This document shows positions 10,161 through 22,446 of a DNA stretch of 64,000 nucleotides, piece after piece. Made by a program: the position numbers and the translations under genes. This stretch comes from Smallanthus sonchifolius (Eukaryota; Streptophyta; Magnoliopsida; Asterales; Asteraceae): positions 65,058,001 through 65,122,000 of the forward strand of contig CM042022.1 in assembly GCA_023525975.1 (NCBI GenBank), in the 5' to 3' direction. The notes under the pieces were generated by a model that searched no databases, was not told the origin of the DNA, and worked only from the letters and a program-made list of their open reading frames with translations. Within the stretch, counting starts at the first letter, position 1. Every line of letters starts with the position of its first letter.

Positions 10161-11937
10161 TTATATTGTTACTGGATGATCTTTGTGTTCCTTGATGGAT
10201 GCGACCTCAGGAACCGGCAACACTTCAACTTGAGTAGATTCAGATTGATAAGAATAATCTTGAGTAATTGGAATAGCCGAGTCTAAATTAGTAGGAATCT
10301 CCCCCTGATCCTGTGTCGAAGGTAACGGATCATCACCTAACAACGGATCAGCAGACGAATCCTGAAAAATAGCATTATCCTCCTCACTTTCTGAATCTTG
10401 TGGACCGGAACAAGAAGCAACATTTGGGTCGGGAGCAGAAGTAGATGGAATCGATGAATTTGGAACTGCATTTGGTAGAAATCCATTGTGCTGTGCATCT
10501 TGACAAGAATCATAAAGAACAGCAGCATCTTCATCAGAAATATCAGAAGGTAAATGAAAAGACTTGAATAAGTTTTCATAATCAAATACCGAATCCGGAC
10601 CAATCGCCATTTGTGGTAAAGACCGATTTGTACAGTCAATATGGAACCATTCTTCAACTTGGTGTGTCTCTTTGTTATAAACCCTCTTGGTTGTCGAATT
10701 TGCCACATACCCTAGAAAAATCCCTTCAATAGCCTTCGCACTGAATTTAGTTGGGACATCTCGAACTTTCAACAGGGTGCAAGGATTACCAAAAGGTAGT
10801 AAATAATCCAGATTCGGCTTTCGATTATTCAACAATTCATAGCAAGTCTTGTTATGTCGCTTGACGGTCAAGACCCTGTTCAAAACATGACACACAATAT
10901 TCACAGCTTCAGCCCAAAAGGTGACTGGAAGCTTAGAATTTGCAAGCAACGTGCGAGCTGTTTCGACCAACGTCCTGTTCTTTCGTTCAGCGACACCGTT
11001 TTGTTGAGGAATATATGGCGCACTGAATTCATGATGAATTCCTTTTTGTAGACAGAATAATCCCATTTTGCTATTCTTAAATTCGCTGCCATTGTCACTC
11101 CTGATTCTTCTGACTTTCAGATTGAATAAATTCTCCAAACCCAGGATTAAGTATTGTACCAACTCAGTGGTTTCAGCTTTAGAGGAAAGAAACTTAACCC
11201 ATGAAAATCTGGAGTAATCATCAGTTACGACCAAGCAGTACAATTTTCCACCAATGCTCCTGATACTGATAGGACCGAACAAATCCATATGCAGCAACTC
11301 CAAAGGAGTTACGATAGAATTCGTTGATTTCGATTTGTGAGATTTCTTTCTTTGCTTCCCTTTCTTGCACGGAATACAATCATCAGGAACTGAGAATTTC
11401 ATTTTCGGAATTCCAAGCACAAGATCATTCCTAACAATGTAGTTCATCTTCCTGTAGTTAATGTGTGCTAGCTTCCTGTGCCACAATATTGAATCAGATT
11501 CCGACGCCTTGGAGAGTAAACATGTTGGAATTGAATCCGTTGTAGTGGAGACACTCATGTCAAGGACATACGTGTCGTTTCTCCTCGGAGCCTTCATGAG
11601 AATCCATTCATCAGGAATCACAAAACCCGGTTCCAGAATATAGCATTCATGATCGTTGAAATGGAACGAAAACTTCTTGTCACAGACTTGTGATACGCTT
11701 AAAAGATTGTGTTCCAGCTGCTCAACATAATTCACCTTTTCAAATTTGACTTTGTCATTCTTTAACGTTCCTGGCCAGTTATGTACCCGCCTTTATTACC
11801 CGTAAAAGCGACATAACCTCCATCAATTTTAATCACATCCTCAAGCAATCTAACATTCCCTGTCATATGTCGAGAGCAACCACTATCCACATACCATGTA
11901 TTGTTGATAGTCCTCCTTGGTTGTCCCTACATAAACA
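10161..11937 (-). pseudogene. protease and integrase of A2 (pol, 5' half)
   Basis: Aspartic protease starts just after the gag stop and has its catalytic D-S-G in WYVDSGCSRHMTG (about 11879-11887). A 1-nt deletion near 11772 then shifts frame. The long open frame 10161-11735 holds the zinc-binding HHCC region of integrase (HRKLAH ... CIPCKKGKQ) and the core with all three catalytic acids: D in HMDLFGP (about 11283), D in SDNGSEF (about 11095) and E in NGVAERKN (about 10986). A 1-nt deletion near 10166 separates it from reverse transcriptase. Integrase inserts the DNA copy and makes the 5-bp duplication seen around A2. Domain order protease-integrase-reverse transcriptase identifies Copia. Confidence 0.92.
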
Positions 11938-11944
11938 ATGAGAA

Positions 11945-14900
11945 TCAGTTAGAAAGTGGAACCCAAGCCATCGTGGTCTTGGGTCGTCCGGATTGATCAA
12001 AATAAACAACTTCTTGTAATTTACAATCAATTTTATCATTCACTTTTGGAACAGAAGTTTGACAAACAGACCTTTTCAAAGAAGAACCATTTTTATTATT
12101 TTGAAAAACATTATTTGATATATTATTGTCAGATTCAGATGTTTCCAAAATTTTCTTTAATTTTCTGTTTCTTCTTCTTCTTTGAGGTCTAGACAATTTA
12201 AGCTCCTGAAAAGAATCTTTTGAAATCCCAACTTTTGGAATCTCAAGTTTCTCTTTGCATACAAAGGATTTAACATTCAATGTATTCTGTTGTTTAAATC
12301 CAGGGGATTTAACAAAAGATCGACCAGGCATATTTTTCTCCAAACTAGAAGACGACTTTCCCTCATCTTTTCTTTTTAGAATCTTCACCACTTTCGGTTG
12401 TGAAGGAACAGTCTTCATTTTACCCTGATTCTTGTATGGACAATTATTCAAAATATGACCAGCCTCATTGCAATGAAAACACACTCTTCTTTCTTGATAT
12501 CTTCTGAAATAAGATGTTTTCTTTGAATTTGAAGAACCATCAGAAGAATAAGCTTCGGAGGAATGCTCAGAACAATTTATTGGCTTCTTTGGAACATAAG
12601 TCTGTTTTGGCACCTTTGAAGAATTTACTTTTTGATAACCAGCTGCAACAAACCCACTTGACTGTAAGATTTGAGAAAGTTTAGTTGGAACCACTTTCAC
12701 CTCTTCTGGTTCAGTCAAAATACATCTATCCCGAGTAATATTCTTCACAACTTTTGGTTCATCAATTTTCACTTCTTTCGGAATGCCTTCAACCTTTGAA
12801 TCTTCAAACACCTCATCCTCTGTATCAGAATCATACACATGTCTTCACCCGTCACTGGATTCACTTTTAATACTGTCTTGGGATCAATTTCCTCTTCATT
12901 AATGATTTCAGGCTCAACCACATAATTTGCATTGAACGGTAGAGGAACAAACCCAATACCAGCAACCCTTTTTGTGGGATCAACATTAACATTGAAATAA
13001 TCCAAAACTACAGATGAATTCTCAAACTGTTCCAGTTTTCTATGTAATTTTATCACCTCAGATTCTTTTTCAGAAATCTCCTTGTTCTTTTGGGCAACAA
13101 CTTCATTTCGTTTTTCAATTTCAGCATAAGCCATATCTAGATGATAACCCTGCTCTTTGTATTTTAACCCAAGAGAATTTAAGTCTCTTTTCAAAGACTC
13201 AATTCTATCAATGCACAGCTTATCATTATCTTTCAGTTTCTGATTAACTGAATGCATTGATTTCATGTCACAAATGTTATCATCCATGACTTTTTGCAGT
13301 TTATCTTTAACATAAATGCAATTAGAACAGTATATATGACAAACAGAGTCTTTTACCTTAGACGGATCAGACATGTCTGCCATGAATACTTTGGCAATTG
13401 GAATATTCTCTGAATCATCACCAACTGAAGCATTTTCTGTAAGAACTATTTCTTCCTCAGCAACCCCTGACACAACATCAGAATCAATACTTTGCCCTCT
13501 TTCTTCCTCATCATCAACGCTTGGAACACTATCACCATCACACGAATCATCACTTGAACTTTCATCATCAGTAGACTCTTCTGGTTTTTCTAAATGAATT
13601 TCTGCAACAAAAGTCTGACTCACAGCACCCACCAAATCTTCCAGATGAATGCCCCAATCATAGTTTTCGTCATTTTGAGCAACCAAAGCTGATGATGCAG
13701 ATGCATGATTTGTATTACCAACCATGTGACTGATTCCTATTATGCTGAAAGTTAGACTGCTTCTTTTGACAATCAAATTCTACCTTTGGCTTCACACACT
13801 CCTTAGCAAAGTGACCATACTCTTGGCAATTGTAACAACGAACTTTGCTCTTATCAAAACCCATACGCGATCGACTATTTGAACCAATATATTTTCTGCC
13901 AGTTCTCTTCAATAAATCTTTAGCTTGTCGCATTAATATGGCCATATTCCATTGGATATTCATTTCTTCCAGATCAATAGGGTCAATCTATCTGAAATCT
14001 TCTTCTATTACCTCAGGATCATGTATTTTACCTCCAATGAAATTTTCATATGATGCCATGAATGAAGAAAACATAGCAAGATAATCATCAGCAACTTTCT
14101 GATTCACATGAGATCCAGATGATGTTGAAGCTGTAGTAGCAGAAAATCCAGAATGGCTTGAATGACCAGAATAAATAGGAACTCCAGAACACTGATCATT
14201 TGAAGACTCTTGAGCATCACCAGAAAAGAATGCCACTCCAGTACTAGATTTACCAGCAGATTTGGTAAAATACATTGAGGGATCTTGAATATGCTCCATA
14301 TTAGTCTCTTTCTTCTTCATATTCATGTCATGTGACTGAATCTTCCCTAGGACTTCTTCAAGAGACATGGTTTTGTACTTAACATTTTCTTTGATCAAAA
14401 CCATATACACATCAAACTTTGATGGTAACGCCTCCAAGAATTTATCATTGATTTCTTCAGTCTCATATACCACAGATGCACTAGCCAGTTCACTAAGAAG
14501 ATGATAGAATCTTGTAGCAAGATCATCCAAAGATTCATTTTGAAAATGTTTAAAGACTAGGAACTGCTTCTTTAGTAACTCTTTTCTACTCTTCTTCACA
14601 TCCAAACTCCCTTCACACTTTTTCTGTAATGCTTTCCACAGTTGTTGAGAAGACTTGAACTGTTTAAAACTGTGATATATTTCCTTTGGAAGAGACATAG
14701 AAATGCTAGCCATTGCTTTCTTTTCTCGATCAAATAACATCTTCTCCTCAGAAGTTAATGCTGATACCGGCTTTGGAACATCATCCTTTCCCATCCATGA
14801 ATAAGTAGGATGCGTATATCCTTCCAAAATCGGAATCCACAAACTAGTATCGGTAAAAGATACGAACTGGTCAAACCGATCTTTCCAATTTGAATAATCA

Positions 14901-14989
14901 GCTAGATTCAACAACTTCGGAGGTTTTTGAGATGTACCAATCTCATTGTCGTAATTGAACATGTTTGTGACTTGAACCATATTTGCCAT
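11945..14989 (-). pseudogene. gag of A2, broken
   Basis: Gag starts at the ATG at 14989 (MANMVQVTN) and stops at TGA 11945-11947 after KTTMAWVPLSN. It is about 1000 codons long, far longer than ordinary copia gag, as expected for a Sirevirus. The order is: UBN2-type capsid region (about 14300-14960), zinc knuckle CYNCQEYGHFAKEC (about 13795-13840), acidic Ser/Asp region, coiled coil (about 13010-13260), second knuckle CFHCNEAGHILNNC (about 12441-12482), and a basic tail with PQRRRRNRK. It is disrupted by TAG at 13988, a 5-bp deletion near 13725 and a 1-nt deletion near 12840. Pol resumes in the same frame six codons after the gag TGA. Confidence 0.9.
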
Positions 14990-15545
14990 GTTTTAAAAAA
15001 AAAAAAATTCTGAAAAAAATTTCCAAGTATTGAGCAGTCTTACCCTCAGGCGAACTTAATAAGTTCGCTTTAGTGAGTACTAAGCGAACTTGAAATCAAG
15101 CGAACAAGACAAGTTCACTTAAGGAGGAAATCCGGTAAGTTCGCTTAATAATTAAGTTCGCTTAAAATGTGAGAAGCGAACTTAATAAGTTCGCTTGCTA
15201 AGTTCGCCTGCACAGGAACTAGCAAGTTCGCTTAAACTGCTGTAACAAACACAGAGGAATTTTACCCAAACACGAACCAAGAACTTCAAAAATCATGATT
15301 TCTCAGCGAATTGATGGAATTTAAGGAAATTGAACCGTAGGATTATGAATTTTATCAAATAGAACACTTCTATCGGTCTAATTTCGTCAAAATCACTTCC
15401 AAAACCCGAATTCAGCAGAAAAACGATCTTCAAGAACTTGTAAAACTCCATTGATGCAGAAATGTCAAAAATGTTGAATTTCTTGTCGAATTGTACACAA
15501 AACCGTCACTAATCACCGAGAATCGTACTTAAATCACGAGCATAA
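14990..15545 (-). other. untranslated leader of A2 with dyads
   Basis: Non-coding stretch between the primer site and gag. Family-A dyads and half-sites are concentrated at 15047-15236, for example AAGCGAACTTAATAAGTTCG at about 15175-15195. The remainder (15240-15545) shows no recognisable signal. Confidence 0.75.
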
Positions 15546-15557
15546 GCTTTGATACCA
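15546..15557 (-). other. primer binding site of A2
   Basis: On the minus strand this reads TGGTATCAAAGC, one mismatch from the initiator Met tRNA complement TGGTATCAGAGC. It sits two bases from the 5' LTR end. Confidence 0.85.
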
Positions 15558-15559
15558 CT

Positions 15560-16015
15560 TGTAGGTCCAGGTAACTCAACTACTGATCGAACTTGTAATA
15601 TGACGTTGCTATAACACGAAGTGCGGAATCCTTCATGTTAACATTTGTATACTAATCGAAAATTGAAACAACACGTGTAAATAAACTTCTCGATATATTC
15701 AGATTCACAATGGTTTACAGACTCAATCAGACAATTCTATCTCTCGGTTCTCTCTATTCTGTCTTTTCTCTAATGACTCTGTAAACACATATATATAGAA
15801 AACTAACCTGCTGTAAGCGAACTTATTAAGTTCGCCTGAAACAGACTAAGCGAACTTATTAAGTTCGCCTCTGATAGACCAGGCGAACTTAACAAGTTCG
15901 CCTCTAGGCACACTTGTAAAACACTAAGAAACTTTAGACAATTACATAACAAAAACATAAAGACATAAAATCTAACTATTACAAGCTTTTGTCATTACAA
16001 ATCTATGTCCTAACA
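15560..16015 (-). repeat. 5' LTR of A2 (456 bp) with promoter
   Basis: On the minus strand it begins TGTTAGGACATAG and ends CCTACA. It contains three family-A dyads at about 15812-15904, then a TATATATA box at about 15789-15798, which would be the promoter of the element. By eye it differs from the 3' LTR at about ten positions and lacks one 34-bp dyad unit. The outer flank is ACAAG, the target duplication. Confidence 0.92.
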
Positions 16016-16419
16016 ACAAGACGTCTCGTAACCACTGAGTGCGGAATCCTTCGTGTTAACGTATGTATATCAATTGACAATAGAAACAACAGGTAAATAA
16101 ACTTTCCCTTTTATATCACCAAACAGAGTTTACAGAATACTTGACTGTTCAATCTCTCGTCTCTCGTCCTAAACAGACTGTGTAAACTCTATATTTATAT
16201 ACACATGTTCTGCAATAGGCGAACTTAACAAGTTCGCTTCAAAGATGCTTAGGCAAACTTAACAGGTTCGCCTCTAATAGACTAGGTGAACTTATTAAGT
16301 TCGCCTCTAGCAGAACTTCTACAAATACTTAGACAAAAACCAAAAAATTACATAAAAACATAAAGACATTAAGACGTAAACTATTACAAAGCTTTTGTCA
16401 TACAATCTATGTCCTAACA
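16016..16419 (-). repeat. main part of the A1 5' LTR
   Basis: This LTR piece ends in CCTAACA at 16419, the outer 5' terminus (TGTTAGG on the minus strand). It starts at the ACAAG duplication, where A2 cut it off from its last 42 bp (2425-2466). It carries three more degenerate family-A dyads (about 16217-16313) and an AT-rich TATA region near 16185-16205. Beyond 16419 the sequence is RNase H of another family, so A1 inserted into B1 here. Confidence 0.87.
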
Positions 16420-17653
16420 TGCACACAAGCACACTGCGAACATAATGTCCGGTCTGCTAGCAGTGAGATACATGAGAGATCCTATCATCAAGTGATAGAG
16501 GTGTTGATCAACACTTTCACCATCCAAATCAGGAGGCAGACAATGTCGAACTTCCACGGGAATCTTTTAAGGATGAGACTCAGTCATTTTGAACTTGGTC
16601 AAGATTTCTTTGACATATTTTTCTTAATGTATAAGAATTCCTGACTTAGAATGATCTACTTTCAAACCAAGAAAGAACTTCATTACTCCCATAGAGCTCA
16701 TTTAAAACTTAGAACACATCACTTCCTCGAACTCTTTACACAACCGAGGATTTGTAGATCCGAAAATGATATCATCAACATAGATTTGCACCAAAATGGT
16801 ATCCGCACCATCCTTTCGTTTGAACAAAGTTTGGTCAATTGCCACTCATGTGAAACCATTATCAATCAGATGCTTAGATAACGTCTCATACCAAGCACGA
16901 GGTGCTTGATGGAGCCCGTACAATGCCTTGTCAAGTTTGTAAACTCTGTCAGGATAGTTTGGATCAATGAAACCCGACGGTTGCTTGACATAAACTTACT
17001 CTAGAACCTTTCCATACAGAAATGCGCTTTTGACATCCATTTGATGAAATGTGAAGTCCATGTAGGCTGCATAGGCGAGAAACATTCACTGGTGCAAAAA
17101 CGTCCTCAAAGTAAATCCCTTCTTCTTGATAAAACTCCTGAACCACCAAGCGTGCTTTATTTCGAACCACTATTTCTCCTTCATCCTTCTTGTTACAAAA
17201 TACCCAACGAGTGCCGATTGGGACTTTCTTCTTTGGAAGATCCACCAGATTCCATACATGTAACTTGTTGAACTGTTGCAATTCTTCCTGCATAGCCTCT
17301 ACCGAACTGTTCTCAAGCAATGCATCTTTGATATTCCTAGGTTCAACTTGAGATTTGAAGCAAGTGAAGAATCTGTCATTCATTTCTTCGGTGGCACTAC
17401 GAGTTCGGACTCCCACATTGAGTGGACCAATTATGTTGTCTGTAGGATGAACCTTGTGAATTCTTAACTGTGGAATCTCATGCTCTTCCAAGTGTTCATT
17501 CAGATTGGTAATGTTATTGTCAGAGAGGTCATCTTCATCATCAATAGGACCTTCAGCAGATGATTGTGGAGCAACATCCACTATTCGAGGAGTTTCTTCC
17601 TCAAAAGTTTCACTTGTTGACACAGAGTCTGAAGAATCCAGAGTGTTCAGCAT
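16420..17653 (-). pseudogene. reverse transcriptase and start of RNase H of B1
   Basis: The open stretch 16964-17653 contains the linker after integrase and the start of reverse transcriptase (NKARLVVQEFYQEEG). A deletion near 17080 then destroys the frame. Further on, LDKALYGLHQAPRAWYE, the catalytic YVDD (about 16767-16782) and the connection to RNase H (GSLMYLTASRPDIMF) are recognisable between stops. It is cut at 16420 by A1. Dead copy. Confidence 0.88.
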
Positions 17654-17702
17654 TAGCTACTGTAGGAAGAACATCTATATGCTGACTTGACAAAGAGGAT
17701 CT

Positions 17703-19130
17703 TTAAGCATTAGAGGTACCTAGGATATTCACAGACATCAGAGGATTAGCGGAGATAGATATGTTAGTGAAATCAGGAAGATTAAATGATTTAAACAAGG
17801 AATGGACATCAAAAAGCCAATCAGGACCGTTCCCAACGTCCGTATGATTGCTTTCATGCCAATTGATATCAATGGACTCTAGCACGATCCTTCGTCTCTT
17901 TGATTTGAAGAATATCCCACAAAGTAACACTCATCAACTTTGGCTTTGAACTTGTTCAGCTGGTCTGAAGTATTTAGCATTGTGCGAACACACCCAAATT
18001 TTCTAAAGAGGTCAATAATAGGCTTGCGCTTGTACATAATCTCATACGGAGTCTTGTTGCAGCTTTTGGTGATGAGAACACGATTTTGCACAAAACATGC
18101 GGTATTAACTGCCTCAGCCCAAAACATGACAGGAAGCTTTGAATTAACGATCATAGTCCTTGCTGCTTCTATCAATGTACGATTTTTTCGTTCAGCTACA
18201 CCATTTTGTTGTGGAGTACGAGGTGCACTGAACTGCCGATATATACCCTTACTTTCACAGAAAGAATCTAGAATGGTATTCTTGAACTCTGTGCCATGAT
18301 CACTGCGAATAGTCTTCACACTTAGATTGAACATATTCTCGATTTGTAGCAGGTGAATCTTCAGAGTGTCTGGCGTCTCATCTTTCTTTGCCAGGAAGAA
18401 TACCCAAGTAAACCGAGAGAAGTCATCGGTTATCACCAAGCAGTAGGATTTTCATCCATGACTCATGACACTCATAGGACCGAAAAGATCCATCCGAAGC
18501 AATTTAAGGGGAGAGTCAATGGAATTAGTGGTTTTAGGTTTGTAAGAAGATTTGTGTTGCTTTCCCTTGGAACAATAGAGACAATGTTCCATCAGTGAGA
18601 AGTCTTTTAGAGGTAAACTGGTGACAAAGTTTCCTCGAACAAGGCAGTTCATATTCTTGAAATTCACGTGTCCTAATCTTTTGTGCGAAACAAATGACTC
18701 ATCTTCTGAAGCTTTTGGGAGAAAGCAGGATTCGATTCCCAATGGGTTATTCATATCCAGACTGTATGTATTGAATCTTCGAGGGGCACGCATGAGGGTT
18801 AGTTCTTTAGGAATAACCACTCCAGGCTTCAGAATCAAACATTCTTTGGAGCTGAAGAGGGCACAAAAGTATTTATCACAAACCTGGGACACCCTCATCA
18901 GATTATACTTCAGCTGTTGGACGAAGTTGACATTCTCCAAGCTATTTACACCATTGGACACAGTTCCTTATCCTTTAATCTTTCCTCCTCTTGGATTACC
19001 TGCAAAGGCGACAAAATCTCCGTCTATTGGATGATAATTTTGCAATAAACAAAAATGACTAGTCATATGTCTTGAGCAACCACTGTCGACATGCCAGATA
19101 TTATCTCCAGTCCTCCTCGATTGCCCCTAC
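17703..19130 (-). pseudogene. protease and integrase of B1, broken
   Basis: The protease motif WHVDSGCSRHMT lies near 19065-19105. The HHCC zinc region (KRLGHVNF ... CLYCSKGKQ) and the integrase core follow, with D in RMDLFGP, D in SDHGTEF and E in NGVAERKN still present. Stops and shifts occur near 18962, 18450 and 17879. The last part (17703-17930) covers the post-integrase linker with FNLPDF. Confidence 0.88.
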
Positions 19131-19144
19131 ACAAAATGAATCAT

Positions 19145-21769
19145 TTAGACATTGGTACCCAAGACATTGCTAACTTGAAACGTTTTAATTTTACAAGATG
19201 CATTTCGGAAATCATAGTCAGAATCCTCCTTTAATGTATTCTCAAAAAGATCATTATTCTTAATTTTCCAAATCCTTTTTGACCAATTTTTAGCATTTTT
19301 AATCCTTTTACATCGCAAAGTTCTACTATGTTGTGATTTAGAGAAAACATTTAAAGCACAATCAACTGAATTTTGAATAACAGATGGTACATTTTCTTCA
19401 TTGAAATGATATGTAGACAATTTACATGTCTTGAAGACATGATTAGATTCACCACAACTAAAACAAACTTTTTCACATGTCGGCTTAGCCTGATTATTGT
19501 CATCATATGATGATGAAGATGATTGTGATGTTGAGGCGTCAGAACTAGAGGCAACTCGTTCTTTAATATTTCTTTCTTGAAGACTTTGATCTTCCTTTAA
19601 TCAGAAAAATTCCTGATTGCTCATTGTTTCTTATGGAATGTCAGTCACAACAACTCCTGCACTTTTAAAATTTACAATACAACTCATAGAATTAACAGAT
19701 TTAGGAACTGAAGGTAAATCATTCTTAAACTTAGAAATGTCATTTCTCAAACTGTCATGCTCAAAAGGCATAGGACCAAAATATAAATTTTCAACATGTT
19801 CACAAATATCTGGTTTTGACACTGACATATTATTACATTCATCCGACTCAAGTTCATTTAAAACATTTCCTTCACTAGAACTCTCATCACAATCATTTTC
19901 GGAACCTACATAATCTGATTCTACACAGGAAGCGAAACTGTCAGAATCTGAAGCTTTAATATAATCATCAGTAGATAACTTGCAAACAAAGGGTATGGGA
20001 ACATGAGGAGCTGACATATCAGCGAATCTACCAGACTTGGAATACGGTGGTGGATGTGAGTTATACCCAATGCCTTCTGTGACCTTTTTATGAATTTGGT
20101 TATCAATGATCCCGAATAAAATTTTCTGATCCATACCCATGTGTTCAACTTGAAAATTTGCCTTTTCAGCCTTTTGTAGTTTTTCAGTTAAAATTTGATT
20201 ATTATTCTTTTGTGTAGTAAGTTGTACAATCAAAGATAGGTTTTCTCCAGAAATATCACGAATTTTATTTAAGTATAATTTCTCATTTTTAGCCACAGAA
20301 TCATACATCACCTTTATGTGATCACGTTCATCGACCAAGGCCTGGTTGATGAATCTATATTTCTGAATCTCATTTAAACAAGATTTAGCATTGCAAAGCT
20401 TTAACATTACCTCAGCTGGTACCGCGGTGAGATCCTTAGCTGGTTCAATCATGACACATTTCTCCTTTTCTTCAATGTCTACCATCAATGCCTTGTCAGC
20501 TGCCTCCCCTTCTTGATCTTCCCAATGATAGTGTCCATCAGCTTGACAGACCAGAGCTATTGAGCTAGAAGGTGTAGTAGATTTAGGAGATATGACAACT
20601 TGCTTTCCAGACGAGTTCTTCTTTTCATGCTGCTCCTTTGATGATGGCTCCTTGCAATTCCTAGCAAAGTGACCCAACTGATCATAGTTGTAGCATCTCA
20701 CCTTTTTGATGTCAAACCCTAGAGTCTTTCCTTGCTTGAATCTATCCATCCCAGTCCTCTTGATGAATCTTTTGGCCCTCAGAGTCAGCATAGTCATACA
20801 CCAATCACTATCCATCTTTTCCAAATCATCCGGGTTGATCTGATCCAAGTCATCAGGTTGAAAGCTGACCGTTGTCAGGTTTCCAGAAATCAGTGCATCA
20901 TAGCACGACATGAAGACAGTCATGATAGGCAGATATTCATCGGGTATCATAGTGGTTGGCTTCTGAGAAGTGGATGAAGTTGTAGGCTGAACTCTAGAAA
21001 TTGAAGTTGGGACATCAGTTTTAAAATATGCCATTGTAGTTTTGTTGGATGAAGTGGAGGAACCTTGACCAGCAAGAAGAGCTGTGTTTCGAGACTGATT
21101 AGTTGGAGTGACTGCACCCTTCTTTATCTCCAACTCATAAGACTCCAGAATGCTGTAGAGTTCTTGCTGTGACAAGTCACTTAGCTTCTCAGTTTTCTTG
21201 ATCATAATCCGGTACATATTCCATTCCTCGGGCAGTGAATCAAGCAGCTTCTTGTTTAACTCAACAGTGGGATACTCAGTTCCCAAAACCTTTAACTTAG
21301 AGACAATGCTTGAGAATCGGTTGATCAATTCAGAGATGGGTTCTCCAGGGACACTACTAAACATCTCATATTGCTTCTTAATCAAATCCCTCTTGCTTTC
21401 CCTAACCTCAACACTTCCCTCATACCTTGTACATAAAGCAACCCAAAGATCTTTAGCAGTAGTATACTCAGCAAATATGTTAAACACATCCATAGGAAGA
21501 GCCATAGCAATAGATATATAAGCCTTGTTATCTCTGGCAATTAAGGCAATATCATTTTCATCATATTCAGACACATGCTTGGGACGCTAAACATATGCAG
21601 TGGTACTAATTGGCTTGTGTGGACCATCAGTGATTGACTGCAAAAGAGTATAGTCATGGAACTGAAAGAAAGTCTTCATTTTCTTGGTCCAATCCTCAAA
21701 GTCTCTAGTGGACACCAAGACAGGTGGTTTGTTTCCTCCAGCATGTTCATTATTGCTTGAAGATGCCAT
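19145..21769 (-). pseudogene. gag of B1, broken
   Basis: Gag starts at ATG 21769 (MASSSNNEHAGG). A TAG at 21587 interrupts it, then 647 codons are open to 19631. The capsid region (LWVALCTRYEGS ... LPEEWNMYR) is typical copia UBN2. The first zinc knuckle reads CYNYDQLGHFARNC, so the second cysteine is lost to tyrosine; B2 keeps it. The second knuckle, CFSCGESNHVFKTC, lies near 19425-19470. A coiled-coil-like segment lies between them. Two stops near 19585-19632 break the tail. Pol begins about 18 bp after the gag end in a different frame, unlike families A and D. Confidence 0.88.
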
Positions 21770-22432
21770 AACTCAGAAAATTAAAATCAAACAGTAGCTA
21801 GTTTCGGGTGAATAGGGTTGATTGAAACAATAAGTTTTGATAGTGAAGATGCAGACTGAAACTCCTAGTTTCGATATAAAAAGACTTGTCCGAAACTTCT
21901 AGTTTCGATAGCAGAAACAGAATCCAGAAACAACTAGTTTCGATGATGAAGACAACAGAAAATCCAGCAAACTCAGTAGAATCTACAAGTTTTGATTGAA
22001 ACTAGTTTCGAAAGTGCAAAAGTTTCGACTGATCAATCTGCACAGGTTAGTTTCGATATAACAGGAAAAAAAAATAGTTTCGATGATACCTTCTCAAGAA
22101 AAGAGTAGAGACAAGAAGTTTCGATTACCAACGGAAAGGCAGAAATTGTCTCCCAGTAGTTTCGATGTCTTCTTCCCAAACACAGAAAATCTCCATTGAT
22201 GAACACCTTCAAAAATCAAAAGCAAAAAAATAGCAATCTAATCCAGTGAAGAGCTTCTAACAATACTCCTGATCACGAAAATACCTTTAATCTTGAAAAC
22301 TTGAACAAATATGACCGAAAATCGATGGAACAGTGCTTCCAAACTCAGATGCAGAAAAACTTCAATAATATACTGAAAAACACCTAAAATCGATCACAAA
22401 ACCTAAATACACTCAGACACCAAGAGCATAAT
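21770..22432 (-). other. untranslated leader of B1 with family-B motifs
   Basis: Non-coding. It is rich in the family-B half-site TCGAAACTAG and degenerate inverted repeats of it between about 21860 and 22170. The region 22170-22432 shows nothing further beyond the approach to the primer site. Confidence 0.7.
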
Positions 22433-22444
22433 GCTCTGATACCA
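22433..22444 (-). other. primer binding site of B1
   Basis: On the minus strand this is a perfect TGGTATCAGAGC, the initiator Met tRNA complement, two bases from the LTR end. Confidence 0.92.
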
Positions 22445-22446
22445 AT

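Larger units (their letters stand above)
2467..16015 (-). mobile_element. A2: structurally complete 13.5-kb Ty1/copia (Sirevirus-like) element
   Basis: Complete in structure and defective in coding. In element order it has a 5' LTR (15560-16015), initiator Met primer site, dyad-rich leader, gag, protease-integrase-reverse transcriptase-RNase H, a 2.4-kb spacer, an additional ORF in the envelope position, a polypurine tract and a 3' LTR (2467-2956). It is flanked by the perfect 5-bp duplication ACAAG. The long gag with a coiled coil, the extra ORF downstream of pol and the LTR dyads are typical of the Sirevirus branch; that placement is an inference from family knowledge. By eye the LTRs differ at about ten positions plus one 34-bp indel, suggesting fairly recent insertion. 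Pol order places it in Copia, not Gypsy. Confidence 0.92.

Noticed and set aside
13014..14084. Plus-strand open frames opposite gag of A2 (also in A3)
   Set aside because: Antisense shadows of gag; no start context or domain of their own.
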